Shown here in pieces: positions 13,111 through 26,475 of a stretch of DNA of 64,000 nt (position 1 is its first letter; each line of letters opens with the position of its first letter). This DNA is from Phoebastria nigripes (lineage: Eukaryota > Chordata > Aves > Procellariiformes > Diomedeidae): contig JAYKAV010002766.1 in NCBI GenBank assembly GCA_035582835.1, positions 1,471,491 through 1,535,490 of the forward strand. Reading direction: 5' to 3'. Under the pieces are notes generated by a model, which saw nothing but the letters and a program-made list of their open reading frames with translations, had not been told where the DNA came from and searched no databases. The translations under genes were made by a program, and so were the position numbers.

Positions 13111-15160
13111 CTCTCTGCAACAGTAACTCTAGAAGCACCGAGAAACGCCGCGTTCCCTGCTCATGTCGAAAACAAGGTCCTGCAGCTTTACTCCTGCAAG
13201 GAGGCCCCTGTTGCTGCTTGCTAAACCTCCTGCCCTGGTCCCTGTCTGCTGGGAGAAATGCTCCCCATTACGTTGTTAAAGCAAGCTGCAGCGGCAGCGC
13301 CTGCTGATGGGGCAGGAGCAGCTCCCCGGAGCCAGCACCCTGCCGCAGATACACCCAGGGACCTGCCGCAGCCCGTCGAGACCCTGCGTCCACCCTGGAA
13401 ATATCCTTGGAAGCAACAAATTCCTAAGCTGGAGCTCTGCTGCCGCAGCCCAGTGCTTGCCAGCACCCCGCTGGCTGCTGAGAAATGAAAGGACCAGGGG
13501 CACTTAGCGATGGTTCAACTCCTGGAGCGTCCCGGGGCTTGGTCCTGCTTGCAGCCTTTGTGGCTGCTCCGGAGTTCAGGGGCTGTTGGAAGCTCCCGTA
13601 GATTCTCCCATTACAGAGAGGAATGCTTTAGCCTTGTTTTTCCTGATGGATTAGTTCTGCGTGAACGGCCTAGATTCTCCCAGGGATTTCAATCATATCT
13701 CATTTTCTCATTTCTTCCTTCTCGCTGCCTGTGTGCCCCAGGGGGTCACTTTGAAACCCGGGGGTCTGCTAGAGGCTGTGCTGGGAGGGAGGTTGGGGGG
13801 TGTGCTGGCGGAGGGAGTAACGAGTACCCAGGGACAGTGCAGAAAGTTTGGTTTCAGGGGTCAAGGTTATAGGCACAAAATATTAGGGAAGTCCAAACTA
13901 ACAGACGCCTCTCCTCGTTTATTCTTCTCTGTCTGCTGATGGCCACTCATCGCTCCACCGGCCCATTTCTCCGTCACCTCTGGGCTGACCTGTGCATTCC
14001 TGCAGGTTGCTGAACTTCTATCGCAAAGAGAGCATCTTCAAAGACACCAAATCATCTCTGCCCGCTGTTCAGCCAGCTTTTCTTCCAAGCCCAGCTCTGT
14101 ATCTCTCTTGCTTATTTCAAGTCAATATTTTTCCCTTTGTAGCTTGAGAAACACTAACGTTTTGCATTAACTCCCATTCCCTCTGACTTATTTATTTATT
14201 TACTACCTGCATTGCATTAAATCTTGGATGTGTCAGCCGCAAAGCCCCTCTTTCAGACACACAACGGCCAAAGGTGCTCGGGGGGACTCTGGGATGTGTA
14301 AGGGTAATTTTTTTCCAAGGATTTGGCTCAAGGTGGAGACGGATTTTCATGGCTTGCCTCAACATGAAGGGATTTGCATGTACATAAATAGTGGTGCAAA
14401 CTCAGTGCTTGTAGTGCCTGTGTCTGCACCGCTGCGCGTTGGTGTGGGTAAGGCAAGTCAAAATTGAAACAAACTGTGTCCATGGCATTATAAGAAAGGA
14501 GAAATATAATACTTTCCATAAAAATCCATCTTTCCATAAAGATGGATTGAAAGGTGCCCTGCTGCTCCTGGGATAAACTCACTCCCTATCTCTAGAGAGC
14601 AGGCACAGGGTTTCATGGCACTGTAAATCCAGCTTCAGGGCTTCTAGCACCAGATAAAAAGCCTCTGTGGCTGTATGACATAACACACTGATCCAGTCTA
14701 AATTCACTCTGCCACTTCAAATTTGCTCAGGCAGTTTTGATAGGCTATGCCTGTATGACAGGTTTATGCTAGATCAGGTATCATCCATCCTCCTGCAAGC
14801 TGCAGAAAACTGGACTAAATTTCCCGATGTCTGCTCAGGGCAGCTCAGCGCGTGCCCTGCTGAGCTGCAGCTCGGCNGTGCTGCTTCGCCACCCAGTACT
14901 GCACATACCCAGAACCGGGGACTGCATCACCGCTGCAGGAACTCACCTCCCGGCTTCCCTCCAGGGCTGGGTAAGGGATGTTACTATTTTGGGAAGGGAA
15001 GGAGAGGAGAAAGAGGGTATTTTCAGTTTGCAAGAGCTTTCTACGTTGCTTGCTTTGCCTCCCCCCAGCTCTCCAACATNGTAAACACGGATGAAGCAAA
15101 CACCCCCTCTCCTATTCCCGCTGCTGCAGACGATGGGGAGCTGAAAGCGATGACCCCGGC
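13111..15160. other. Intergenic, no gene recognised
   Basis: Mixed composition. It has a (TTTA)n run at 14,189-14,202, AT-rich patches around 14,110-14,230 and 14,460-14,560, and a T/C-rich patch near 14,990-15,060. No gene, RNA or mobile element identified. Confidence 0.5.
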
Positions 15161-15164
15161 AGCA

Positions 15165-15340
15165 TCCTCGCTGCTGCCGCCAGCCCGGCCCGCCACGGGC
15201 AGCAGGGACGGTCCCAGCGCATCCCCGGCCGCCTCCCCCCCGGCTCGACACTAGGGGGGGGCCGAGCCCCGCGGATGCGGCCGGCGCGGAGCGGCCACGC
15301 GTGGGGGCTGCGCGCACTGCGCTCGCACGCTTCATCTCCA
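15165..15340. promoter_or_regulatory. Orphan CpG island
   Basis: About 170 bp with roughly 25 CpG dinucleotides and nearly 80% G+C, abruptly bounded by AT-richer DNA. No exon of a known gene abuts it. CpG density like this usually marks an unmethylated promoter or CpG-island enhancer, so an unannotated non-coding transcript may start here; direction unknown. Confidence 0.5.
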
Positions 15341-18300
15341 TCAGGCTTAACGAGGATTAGTTCAATGGCCGGAATTCCTTTGCAGAATGCGGCNCTGTTT
15401 CTCTTCACCTCCTTTCGCTTCCAGCCTAAACCCAGCTGAATTCATCTCCCTTAAAATCACACGTTTTTTTCCAGATGCATCGTCCTGTTTGTTGCTGCGT
15501 AAACAAGCCCTGAGATGCCATCTGGGTGCCTGGGGAAGCCTTCAGGGCAGCTTCACGCTTCCCTCAGTCAGAAGGTTTCTCTTACTATCCTCCCCGATGC
15601 ACCTTTGTTGTGATTTCTCCCCTGTCTGGCATGGGAATGGGGAACAGCAGCTCCCTCGGGTCTTTGCAGCGGCCCTTTAGGTCTCCTGCCTCCCCTCCAG
15701 CCTCTTGTCTTTGAGCTAAATATCCCTCGTACACTCCAGGTTTCCTTGGACATCAGTATGGAGATGGGAGGGCTGTCTCAGNGCCTCTGCTTTTTAGGAG
15801 AAATAGTAGCAATTGAGATAAGCAGGTGCTCACAGCTGACCGACATCCCTGCCTGCTGCTGTGGAGGGCTCCAGCCTGTCCCGAGCTGCCCGTCACAGGA
15901 GGCATTTGGCAGCCCCTGCTCCCCATTCCCCTTCCCCTGGCAAGACACGACTGTCTGAGCCAAAGCCCTGTGGGTGCTATTTTGATACCACTCGTAGCAG
16001 GTCACTGAACAGGTGGAAAATACCCATCTCCTTTTTATTGTATGACTTGTCAGAAAAATACACAAACCGNGAGAGGTGCAGAGTCCATTCTTATGTATAT
16101 GAATACTGCTCTGTATTGATCTTGCTCTACTTTATCTTTCCCCCCCTGCTTACACCACTTCTTCAGGTACCTGCGAAATTCAAAAACTGAGAGCGCGAGG
16201 CAGAAAACGAATGGGTATTTCCTAAAGCTGTGGGATTTTCGGTGGACTTTGGTGAGGAGCATTATTTCTAAGCATCTTCCTCCTACAAAAGTAGCCCAGA
16301 ACGTCATAACGTTGTCTGTGCAAGAGCTGTAAGCCTCGAGNCCCCTTAGACATTAAAAATCTGCATGTACGTATGTAGGTATGCACATCTTTGCAAATGT
16401 GCACCTGTGTCTGCAGCAACTTTTCGCAGCTCTGCACTCACACAAGCCTACAGGTCCCTGGGAAACATGCAACCCAACTCCTATATATATCCCTGCACGC
16501 ATTTAGTACATATCTGCTTATATATCCATATGCATGAGTAGAAATGAATATGGATTGGTGTTTGCAGGCTGTGCATTACTACACGGCAAGGATGAGCACG
16601 GTGTCTTGGATCCTGTTTCTGTAGGTGCTGTTAAAAACACAGAACAAAAGAGGGTAACCTGTGAGTGGAAGATGCTTGATGTGCATGGTAACACGACAGT
16701 TAGTTTATACGATGGTTCACGAGCTCAGCAAACCAGGGGCTGTGCGCTGCCTCGGAGCTGTCACAGCCAAAGAGGGTTTCGGTCAGGGTCTGGGCGATGA
16801 TGATGAATGCCGATGTTACGCGGGGCAGGCTTGTTTGAAAAGGCATCAAATAGCAACAGTTTGGCATCATCAGCATCGGGCGGTATAAGGCTGACGCAGG
16901 GTACGTGTGTGTGCACGTGCGATGTGCAGATCTGCGACCAGGAATGGGGGCTGTGGGGACAGTAACCCCCTTCCCATGTTAATGGTGCCCTGTGGAGCGG
17001 GGTCTGTGCCTCCTGGTGAGGAAAACACAGCTTTCCCCATGAATATTACAACTATATTCACCTCCAAACTTATGTGTGCACATTAATGCTAAGCATATCC
17101 TAAAATAAATGCATCCCTGGCATATATCTCTGCACGTACTTCACACTCCCACGTCTGCTGTGAATCAGGACCCAGGTCTGCTCAGCCATAAAGAGCTGTG
17201 AGGTGTTTTAAACTATTTCCTTCTCTTTACAAATCCTCCTCCTATTTTCTGATACACTGAACTATGAAATTAGGAGCCTGCGTGGAGGCNCGTGAGCCCT
17301 TGTCGTCAGGATCTTTCCCAAGCGATGGGAGATGTTTGGCAAAATTCAGAACCCGAAGAACACTCACAACTGCATTTTTAACTTATTAAACAAGGAGTGT
17401 CAGCTACTTCCTGAAATTGCTGTATTTTCATGTTTGCTTTCAAACCAAGCTGTGTATCCCCTGTGCCTGCGGCTGGGCCGGTGACTTGCCCTTGTGCAGT
17501 GTCCCCCGCGCTGCCCACGCTCTCTCCAGGGTATATTTTACTCCCCATCATAACACAAGGCGCGAGGAAATCAAGCTGAGCTGATGGGGCTTATAATGGC
17601 AGGTTAGGGAATAACGGAAGCGTTAATATACACCTCCCTGTAAGCCTGAAACAGTAGGGTCCCAAAATTTAAATCTCTTCTGCATGAGGGACTTTAATGA
17701 GCTAAGGATGAGGCTTAAACCTCAAGCTCTTCAGAGCTCAAGCCATGAGCTCCGGCTGTTTGCCCAAAGGAGTCATGTCATCGCCTGGCTCCTGGGAAGG
17801 GAAAAATCAGCGATCAGAGGGCAAACGCTCCCGGGTCAGTTGCTGGGACCATGGTCTGGAGGTTGGGGTGAAAACCTCTGTGTTTGCACCCCGGGGTCTG
17901 TCTTGGAGCTTCTTTCAGTCCTGGCTCATGCACCGCAGTTTAAATAATGTTCCTTGAGCCCCAGGAGCGCGGTCCGGGACACCTCGGGCTCCCCCAGCAC
18001 ACGCGGGTTCTCTCTCAGCTCTGCTCTCCTGGCTGCCCTGCTTGAGCTTTTTGCTTTTGACAGAAACCAGCTCACAGTGGACAAAAGGGTGCCTCTGAAA
18101 CTCTTAAAAGGAGCCAAAATAAATGAATCTATAAATACCTTTGTCCCTAACTATTCATCTCGCTGTTGCAGATGTTCTTTGGCATTAGAAATTCCCTTGG
18201 CCCTTTTTAGCTTGTACATATTTAATGGGAAATTAGGTCTTAAATCCTCCGTCTCCTTGCTGGCTGCAGGAACCCTCTCTGAGGTCAGGCAAAGATTTGG

Positions 18301-20600
18301 TCTATGGCCAAGCGCAGGATCAGGACTCAGCATTTCTGCAGTGAATCTGAGTGTTGGCATCTTCCTTTGGGAATCCTGGCTCTGCTTTTTACCCACTCTT
18401 GCCATAACCAGAGGCTGTAGAGAGCCGGAGCTGCCAGAGCCAGACTCGGTACCCGGGCAGAGAGGAGAGGGCATTACCTGCTCCATTTACCTTCGTTGTT
18501 CACCAGCCCTAAATATCTGCCAGAAAGGTGTAATTTTGTAATTATTTCCCTTTCATTAGCCCCAGCCGCACCTTGTCAGGAGGATCCCCAGCTACAGGCA
18601 GATGCTGCCACTCTGTTTTTCCCTCCCTTTCCTCCTTTTTTCCAGCTTTGAGACCTGGAGAACAGCTGCCCAGTTGGATTCATTTACTTACTCAGAGCCA
18701 TGCAGCAGTCAAGGCAAAGTGGAGTCCAGCAGAAATATTTTAGCGGTGCTAATTACAGCAGCGCCGTCAATAGCGAGCCGGGGTTTGTACCTACGGCAGA
18801 GGCGCTTTCTCTCCCCGGTGTGCAAATAGGAATTAACTGTGAGGGACCCAGAACAGCAATTAAAATGCAACCTAAACGGAGGCAAGGTGTGACCCGCAGG
18901 GAATTAAGGTGCATGTGGAGAATCAGCTCCTTGAGCAGATTTTGTGATGCTTTTGGTGAGGCAGGTAAGGTCCCAGCTGATGTCCCCAGTATGGCCCAGA
19001 GGGTCTCTCCTGGGTCTCTGGGAAGTCCCCCAAAGGAACCAGGCCACCCAAGTGTCTCCCTCCCCAGCACGTGCCTCCATAAACCTGCTCCGCAGGGAGA
19101 GATATTGCTGCCTCCGCGTTTATTACAGGTCAGGCTTTCCCAGCCACCGGCTCGTGGCTCAAAGGGCCCTGAATCAACACGTGATTTATGGAGCTGAGTG
19201 GGAAAGGGANGGGGTTTCTGGCTTGCTTTTTTGGCTTGGTTCAGCGAATTCTGCAGCAAGTTCAGCCCCTAAATTGGGGAATAAACCAGACCCCTCTGTG
19301 ACCCTACCCGCTTCGCCCTGTCCCCAATCCTTGCTGGGTGCTGGGGTTGGCTCAGCGCGGGAGGAGAGGCAGAGGCTGGAGCATCTCTGAGCCCAGCGAC
19401 GGGATCGCCGAGACCTGCACGTCGCAGTCGGCCGCAGGGTTGCTGCGCAGCCCTTCTGTGGGAATATCCCCAGGCGCTTGCCCGGGTGAAATGGCCTGAT
19501 GGTTTGCAAACCCCTGCTTCTCTGGAGCAGAAAGGAGAGGAGACGGGAGCAGACCCCAGCCCCTCTCCCCCAGACCTCAAGGTGAGATGGAGGCAGACGT
19601 TACCTGCTGCCTCAGCAGCCTTCCTCCCGAGGAGGACAGCACACGGACCCCAGACACCAGCAGCAGCTCGTCTCTTGGCCGAACCCTGCTAGCGCGAGCT
19701 TTTCCCCATCGCTAAGGTGGCCCCTGCCACACCTCCAGAGGAGAGAGCAGCAAGCTCACCTCCCTCCCCAAGTGGAAGCTCTAAACCATTTTCCTTTTAA
19801 AGCATTGCTAACGAGCATCGATTGGGCTCAGCTCCTTCCCTGCCCGGCCAGCGTCGCTGCCAAAGGGCCATGGGAAGATTGATCAACGGTGATCTCCCTG
19901 CGCCGCTCCCCAGAGCCCTTCCCTGTCTCTTTTCTCAGAAAAGAAAAAGGTTTCTTTAGCAGCTGACGGGAAGGGAACAGGGCGATGTTCATCAGCGCCG
20001 CAAGCCCAGGCGGCCCCGTGGCAAGCGGTGCCGGGCTGCGGGTGGGATCCTGCACCAGCCCCTCGCTCTGCGCTGGTTCCCTGCTGTGGACCGAGGGCTG
20101 GATGCCTGGCTCTGCTGCTGAGGCACAGAAGGACCTTTCCTCCTCTGTACCCCAGTGTCGTTAGATTGGGATGCTGCAAAAGGCTAACGAAGAAAGAAGC
20201 ATTTTAAAAAGAAAGTAGTATTTAAAAAGAATAAAGGAAAAAGAAATATTTAAAAATCAAGGTTTTCGTCTCTAAAGATAAGGGATGGGGGAAGCTCGTT
20301 TCCGTCTCTCCGGCTCGCCCCGCTGCGTGGGAGGGAGGTGACTACCAGCACTTCAAAATTTAGTATCTCCTCCAGGCAAAATAACTGTGCACGGAGATCT
20401 GCCCCATTTCCATTTCAACGTGCAGAGGTGGCACAAAACCCCAGGCTCACAAGGAGCTCTTTTGCAACCGGTTTGTCCCCATCACACGTCCCAGCTGCAG
20501 GTATTCCCCGGAGCAGAGCCCGCAGCGCAGGGCAGTTCTTTCAGCCGCAGCGTGGCGGGGAAACGCCACCCCACCGCAGGGTCGAGTCCTTTTTCAGGCT
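15341..20600. other. Intergenic, no gene recognised
   Basis: Alternating composition. Patches at 16,060-16,180, 17,030-17,110, 17,200-17,420, 17,560-17,720, 18,080-18,250 and 18,520-18,570 (GTAATTTTGTAATTATTTCC-like) are AT-rich and may be small regulatory islands. An A-rich segment at 20,185-20,262 has TTTAAAAAGAA repeated at an 18-bp period (20,203 and 20,221). No coding sequence supported. Confidence 0.5.
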
Positions 20601-20619
20601 GGCTTATTTGCTGCAAATT

Positions 20620-21185
20620 CCCGGCAGTAAACAGTGTTGAGGAATGAATTGATTCTGTGCAATCTCCACATTAGATGCAATTATATCTTATGATCTGCTA
20701 AAAGCCAGGATTTATCTCTTGCTTTGATAGGCAGCCCTTTTCTTCCTCTAGTGTTTCAGCCATAAATCTCTCTCCCTCTCATTATACTTTATCACCATGC
20801 AAACGGTTTGGAGAGAAGGATATTTTAAACGCTGAATTAACATACAAATGTAAAAAAAGTAATAACAACCAAAACCCATGCCCTGCAAGAGCAGCATAAA
20901 TATGGAGAAAAATAATTGTGCATTAATGCTAATTGAAACAGTGAGGGCCCCACTTATACCATTTTGAATATGCATCAATTGAATAAAGCATTAATGGCAC
21001 TTAAAAAAAAACAAACCCTGACAAAAGAGCCCCCATTTCTTTTTCACCATTAATATTGTTAAAATGTTTTACGTTCTGGGAATAATTGTCTGTTTGTGAG
21101 TGACAATTAACCCGTGAGTCATCAGATCATTGCATATTATTAATAGTTATTATTATTTTCACATTTCCCAGAATGGTGCTAAACA
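20620..21185. promoter_or_regulatory. Largest enhancer-like AT-rich element (9)
   Basis: About 560 bp of continuous AT-rich, CpG-poor, non-repetitive sequence. It has a palindrome GCATTAATGC (20,920-20,929), an ATATGCAT/CAATTG cluster near 20,967-20,981, a consensus AP-1 site TGAGTCA (21,115-21,121), and repeated ATTAAT cores on both strands. It has no frame of note. Its length and motif density make it my best candidate for a deeply conserved element. Confidence 0.45.
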
Positions 21186-21700
21186 CACCACAAAAACAAA
21201 GCAGACCCAGCACTCGCGGGTCTTTAGAGAAAAATAGAACAGCCACGACCGGGCATCCTGCGTTAAGCTGCTTTAAGTTGCTTCCTTGCCTCGGTTTCCC
21301 CGGTGCCGCTGCAGACGGTCACTCTCTCCTCTTTCACCTTCTTGCCCGGGAGCTGCCCCGTCGTGGGCAGCGAGGCCCCTCCTGACCCGCCGGGCACCTT
21401 TCTCCTTCCTAAAGCCGTCAGCATCTTCCTTGGGTCGAGCTCGACCCCCTGCTCCCCCGCAGCGCTGTGCTCGTGTGTGTGTGTCCGCCCGCTCCCAGGT
21501 ACTTCAGTAGCTGAAGCCGCTCCTGGTATTGTTTGATTTCCATATGTGACCCTGAGGTCTGAGTATTCAATTAAAATCACTGTATAAATTACTGCATATG
21601 CTAATGGTGATGGAAGAAGTTCAGTGTAATACCAAAGCCTCTGAAGGCGTCGATGGCAGAGTTCAGACGGCCTCGCCACAAGGAATGAAACACCAGCCGG
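21186..21700. other. Intergenic, no gene recognised
   Basis: GC-rich with a GT-rich microsatellite-like patch (21,470-21,486) and an AT-rich tail (21,530-21,610). The ending CTTGCCTCGGTTTCCCC (21,285-21,301) resembles a MIR 3' fragment but is too short to call. Confidence 0.5.
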
Positions 21701-21704
21701 GATC

Positions 21705-22050
21705 CGGAGTCGAGGTGGTGATTAAGATTTAAAGGAGAGCACCTTTTGAGGGGGGAAAAGCGGAGGGATTTCAAAAACTGAGCAATGCATGAATAAACTA
21801 TGAGTGACTGGGAAGGATGTTGGTTATTACTTTATAAAGAGCCCTAATTTAATTAAGGTGCGCAGAGGCTCGCCCGCAGGGCTCTGCCGAAGCCGGCCAC
21901 GGGACAGCGATCCCCCCCACCTGCAAGTCTTTCCCTTTCCCATCCCTAATTTCTTGATTCTGCAAATTATTTTTCCATTTCATTTTTTCTTCACAGACAT
22001 TCAAATAAAATATCCCACCCCTCTCTGGCATTTCCCATTGCAGGTGTGAT
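21705..22050. promoter_or_regulatory. Putative enhancer-like AT-rich element 10
   Basis: Two AT-rich halves (21,710-21,860, with CCTAATTTAATTAAGG; 21,940-22,050, with CAAATTATTTTTCC) around a GC-rich centre. Inference from composition. Confidence 0.25.
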
Positions 22051-24640
22051 TAAATCCCGGCATCCCCGCTGCCCTCCATGAACCAGGCTCCTCTTGGAGC
22101 CCGGCCCGGCTTTGCAGGCTGCTGGCAGCCCTGCAGCCGAGCTGGGAGTCTGCAGGCTGCGTTGCCACTCACTACATCTTTAATACCTTGAGGGCAGACT
22201 ACATTTATGGGAATGTAACTAGGTTAGAGGAGGGGAAAAAAAAGNAAAAAAAAAGAGATCCTGGCATGTGGATGTAGGCTAAGGAGACCACAAGCTTTAA
22301 TCTTCTTCAGGGTGATAAATGGGAAAGAGGTGGAAAAATTTGTCCTGTCCGATATTCCATATATATATATATGTATAATTTTTTTTTCTTTTTCCCAAAA
22401 AGTCCCTTTGTGAAGCTGGGAGAATACCTCAAACGGGATGTAAAAATGAACTTTCTCAGGCTGGGCACCAATGCCAAAGCCTTTCAGCTAAGCCTGAGCA
22501 GCCCCTGCGACGCCAATGATGAAGGAGCAACCAGTGCCCGGCGCGGTCCAGCACACCGGACGCCGTGACAGCATCTCCAGGGGCTGATGGGCTCCCAGCT
22601 CCCTCCTTCCCCTCCATTCACACTCCGTTTCTCTCCTTTATCCAGCTGGTTTCTCTCCAGCATGGCAGCATCCGTCCCCACCCCTGAGCTGACCCGGGGT
22701 GGCGGGGCAGGATTTCAAGGGCATCGCCCACGTCGCGAGCTTCTCCGATCGGGTGCCGCAACCTGCGAGAGGTGCTGGGCCCCGCTCCGAGGGCACAGAT
22801 GGTGTTTATGTGTTAGGAATAACCCCAGCTCGCTACTGCTGCCTGAGCTCCTGAACGTTAATCACGGCACCGGCAAGCTGCCGAATTCCCCGAGCGGGAT
22901 CCAAACTCCGTCTCGCTGGAAAGCAGCTGCGGTGCGTGCCTGTCGCTCCCACCCGGGGCGGTTCATGGGTGCACTGCACCTGGGGCTGCGCTGTGCCTTG
23001 GCCAGGCTGCGTCTCGGGCTCGTCCTGGCTCTTGCCGCATCCCTCGGCTCCGCGGTGCCTCGTGCCGAGCCTCCTGGCAGCGCGTGCCCCTGGCTGCGCG
23101 CTCCCAGCTGGCTCCTGCAAGGCGGAGGAGGAACAAGCTCCCAGTCCAGGAGCCTGTTTCATGCGGCTCATTGCAAGACTGTAATAGTCTTTGGGTGCCT
23201 TAAACCAGACCAACCGCTGAGGGTGGTGGGTATAAACTGTATGATGAAGCCAATTTCTCTCTGTTGTAAGCATGGCGTAGGGAAAATCAGGCACTGAGGA
23301 GGCTGGTGAAGCTTCCAGCTAAGCTGCAGTGTGACAACAATCAATTCCCTTCCTTTTAGGAGGCAAAATGCCACGCTCCAGCCACCTCCTCTGCACGTCT
23401 CGCCTTCCCTGTCATCTGGGAGGTGGTGGCTTTCCAGGGGAGGATGTCTGAGCAGCCGGAGCCTTCTCCAGCTGGCGCCTGGTTGCAAGGTTTCCATCCA
23501 GGCAGCTCCAAGGATGCTCACAGCACTGTGCATCCAGCCGGCCCCGTCCCTCCTGCAGGCAGGCTCAGTGCAGGGCGAAGCACCGCAGGAGAGATTCCCG
23601 ACTCTGTGGGCAGCAGATCCCAAACTAAGGCAAAATCAGCCACGATGCCAAGGCATGCGAAGAAAACCTGGATCTTTGCCCTTCTGGGGCATCCGTAATG
23701 TGCCATGGAAAGCGATGGCAGGCTCATTCCTGATGGCCTTTCTGCTTGGCATGCACCAGCAGCACGTGGGCTGGTGAGCTGCAGGAGCCGACGGGGTCTG
23801 TGACAGCTCTGAAACGTAGGACAAATTGCTGGAGACAGTGATGGATGGCTCGCTGCAGCTTGTGCCGTGCCTCTGCCGCTGCTCCCTCGGCTGCGCGGGG
23901 TCCGTTGGAGTAAACTCCGGGACAGCTTTGGTGCAGGGTCAGTCACTTCTCCTCTGACCAAGCTGCAAAATTCATTATCTGTCTTCCCCGGGAAGCCAGT
24001 GCCCTCACCCTGGATAATTCTTACCCAAAGGGTCTCTCTACACCAGCACCACAATACGGAGATGTTTTTAAGGGCCAGAAACANCCACCTTGAAAACATC
24101 CTCTGCTTTGTAACCCTCCTTTGAGGATATAGAGCTGGTGAAGGGTCAAGGGTTCCTCTCCATTCCCCCACCCAGCNGGCGTGCATCCCGCCGCAGCCCG
24201 CCCGGATCCAGGCGCTGATGTGCTGCACCNAAACGGGAAAGCTCTCTGACAGGTATGAGCCTAACCCAGCCCCACAACACCCCGGGTTACCTGGCAGACC
24301 CCCCCCTCCCCAGGCAGCCTTGCAGGGAGGGGATAATGCATTTTAAAATTAGCTCCGTATGCGAAGAAGGGGACAGCTGTTTCCTGTTTATAAATGAAAT
24401 AATGTTGATCGGGCCTCCTAACGCCAGCTTGCTGTACCACTAATTAGCTACCACCAGACGCCGAGCCTGAGCTGATGCTGGAAGGGGTCCGATCCCAGCG
24501 AGGCGGCTCTCTTGCCAACGGGGGGGGCAGAGGAGGGTCCGGGATGCTGCGAGACAGCCCAGCACTGAGGGGGGACCCAAGAAACCCAGTTCCCGGGGTG
24601 CAGGATTTCTGGGCCTTACTCTGTTGTCATTTACCCTGCA
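22051..24640. other. Intergenic, no gene recognised
   Basis: GC-rich, with an A-rich tract at 22,229-22,256 and an (AT)n microsatellite at 22,359-22,372. Moderately CpG-rich DNA at 22,690-23,110 has no clear island boundary. Open frames here are not supported as genes. Confidence 0.5.
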
Positions 24641-24647
24641 TCAACTT

Positions 24648-24693
24648 CAAATCCTGGCAGCTCTGTCACTTACTGTAGTCATCTCTTTGGGCT
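24648..24693 (+). mobile_element. Possible MIR SINE fragment
   Basis: CTCTGTCACTTACTGTAGTC followed by ATCTCTTTGGG resembles the MIR core (CTCTGCCACTTACTAG, then CTTGGG). Short and diverged; from memory of the consensus. Confidence 0.3.
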
Positions 24694-26430
24694 GGAGACG
24701 AAACTCGAATGCGGTGTCTTCAAACCATGCTATGCTGCCAACATAATTTTGCTCCCATCTGTTTACCAGGGGGTTTCTGGAGGAGGTCACCGCAGCCCAG
24801 CTCCAACTTGGCAGCACCATCCTGCTCCAAAAGCCTCTCTCCCCATTAGTTCGGTGCAGCATCGTTAGGTGCTGCGCTCGTTGGGCATCCCGCGCCAAAC
24901 GCTCAGGCTGGGGAGAGCTCGTGGCTTCGCTATGAGGAATGCTGCAGGAGGGAGCTGGTTTTTTGGGACATCGCTGTTCCCCGCTTTCTTTCCAGTGGTC
25001 CCTGCTTCAAACGTCTTGACTCGCCGGTGTGCCAGGCAGCCAGGGCTGGTGTGGCGCGAGCCGCCGGCGGAGGGAACGGCAGCACCGGCCAGGCTGCCGC
25101 CCTGCCACCGCACGTGCTGCCACTGAGGAGCACGTAGGAAGAAATAATGAAACCCAGCAGAGAGCAGATTTTTGAAGCCAATACCTTCTGGGGTTTCAGT
25201 GCCAGCTGGCAAGAGCTGTTTCCCGGCAGGACCGGGCGGTTCAGAGCCGAGATCAAGGTGCAACACTTTGCTCGGCTGCCCGTCGGAGCGCTTCAGCTCC
25301 TGGCAGATGTGGCACGGGGCAGTTAATTTCTGCATTTGTGCCCTAGCCCGTTTTGCATTGCCCAGCTCATGGAGCGTGTTCCCGACCCGTTCCCGTGGGA
25401 GAGCTGACCCCGGCAGCTTATGAAGCCCCTCTCGGCTGATCCTGCGTCCGAGCCCAGAGCACGCCAGGTTAAGGCAAGCTCAACCCCATCTGCCTGCATC
25501 ACAATTACATTTCTTTATGGCCATACAGATGCGACCCTGGGGATTATACTCCCGACTCCCCGGGCTGGCTGTGTTTGTCTACCTCGTGTTTAAAAACCAT
25601 GGGGAAGGAGATGCTTTGTCGTTCTTGACCCGTACAGCGTCGAACAGAGCGCAGGCCTGCGTGTGGCTAGTGGGCTCTTCTGTGGTGTCTGCACACAGAT
25701 TTTAAATATTTTCTTTCAATTTTTTGAAAAATTTGCTGGTAGGTCAACAAGGTTGCATGCAGGTAAACTGTCTGCTGAGCTCCCGCAATTACAAGGCTGC
25801 CCCAAAGTGACTATCATTTGCTACAGAAATGTTTTTTAGGCAGCCAAATAGTGGTAGAAGTAGGAAAAAATCAATAGGTACAATCCCATTGGCTTGGTTT
25901 TACCGATGAGCCATGCTTTCCGCTGCAAAAGCTTCTCTAACAGAAAATTACTTCATGTAGCAGAAGGTTTTCAGTTGGCCAGAAACAATCCGGTGTGCGT
26001 GCGGGGAGAGGTTCAATGTAAAAAAGCCGCATTGAACTCCTGAGGCTTTAAAAAGCAAATCCGGTCAAAACAATCTGATTAAATGTGCAGGGCTGCAGAC
26101 ACCGACTGCTTAAACCTGCTCCGTTCACTTCTCAGTGGCAGCACCGGGCTGGAGTAATCAGCAGGGAGATTACGGGCAGCGAGAGCAGGAGATTTACCAA
26201 CTCGGAGGAAAGTTTGGGGTCTAAATCTTCAGCAGAGCTGCCGCAGACGGCGATGCCTGGCTCTTCACGGGGAAGGGGTGTTTCTTCTGCTTGGNAGCCT
26301 GGTGATGAGTGGAGCGGAGGTGCAAAGGCAAAGGGCAAGGAAGGAAGACTCCCCGAAGGTCACGCTGGCTCCTGGGAGGGGCATTGGCTTTGGATGCTAA
26401 ATGAGCACTGCTGCTGTTTTAGGTTACCCT
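24694..26430. other. Intergenic, no gene recognised
   Basis: GC-rich to about 25,480, then AT-richer DNA at 25,690-26,080 that includes TTTTAAATATTTTCTTTC and might hold a weak regulatory island. No gene identified. Confidence 0.5.
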
Positions 26431-26437
26431 TTTCATA

Positions 26438-26475
26438 GGTCTGTGCCTCAGTTTCCCTTCTTGCTCTGTCTTACC
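26438..26475 (+). mobile_element. Possible MIR SINE 3' fragment
   Basis: GGTCTGTGCCTCAGTTTCCC resembles the conserved MIR segment GAGCCTCAGTTTCC. Very short; chance similarity is possible. Confidence 0.25.

Noticed and set aside
21285..21301. MIR-like CTTGCCTCGGTTTCCCC
   Set aside because: Only 17 bp of similarity; not listed as a mobile element.
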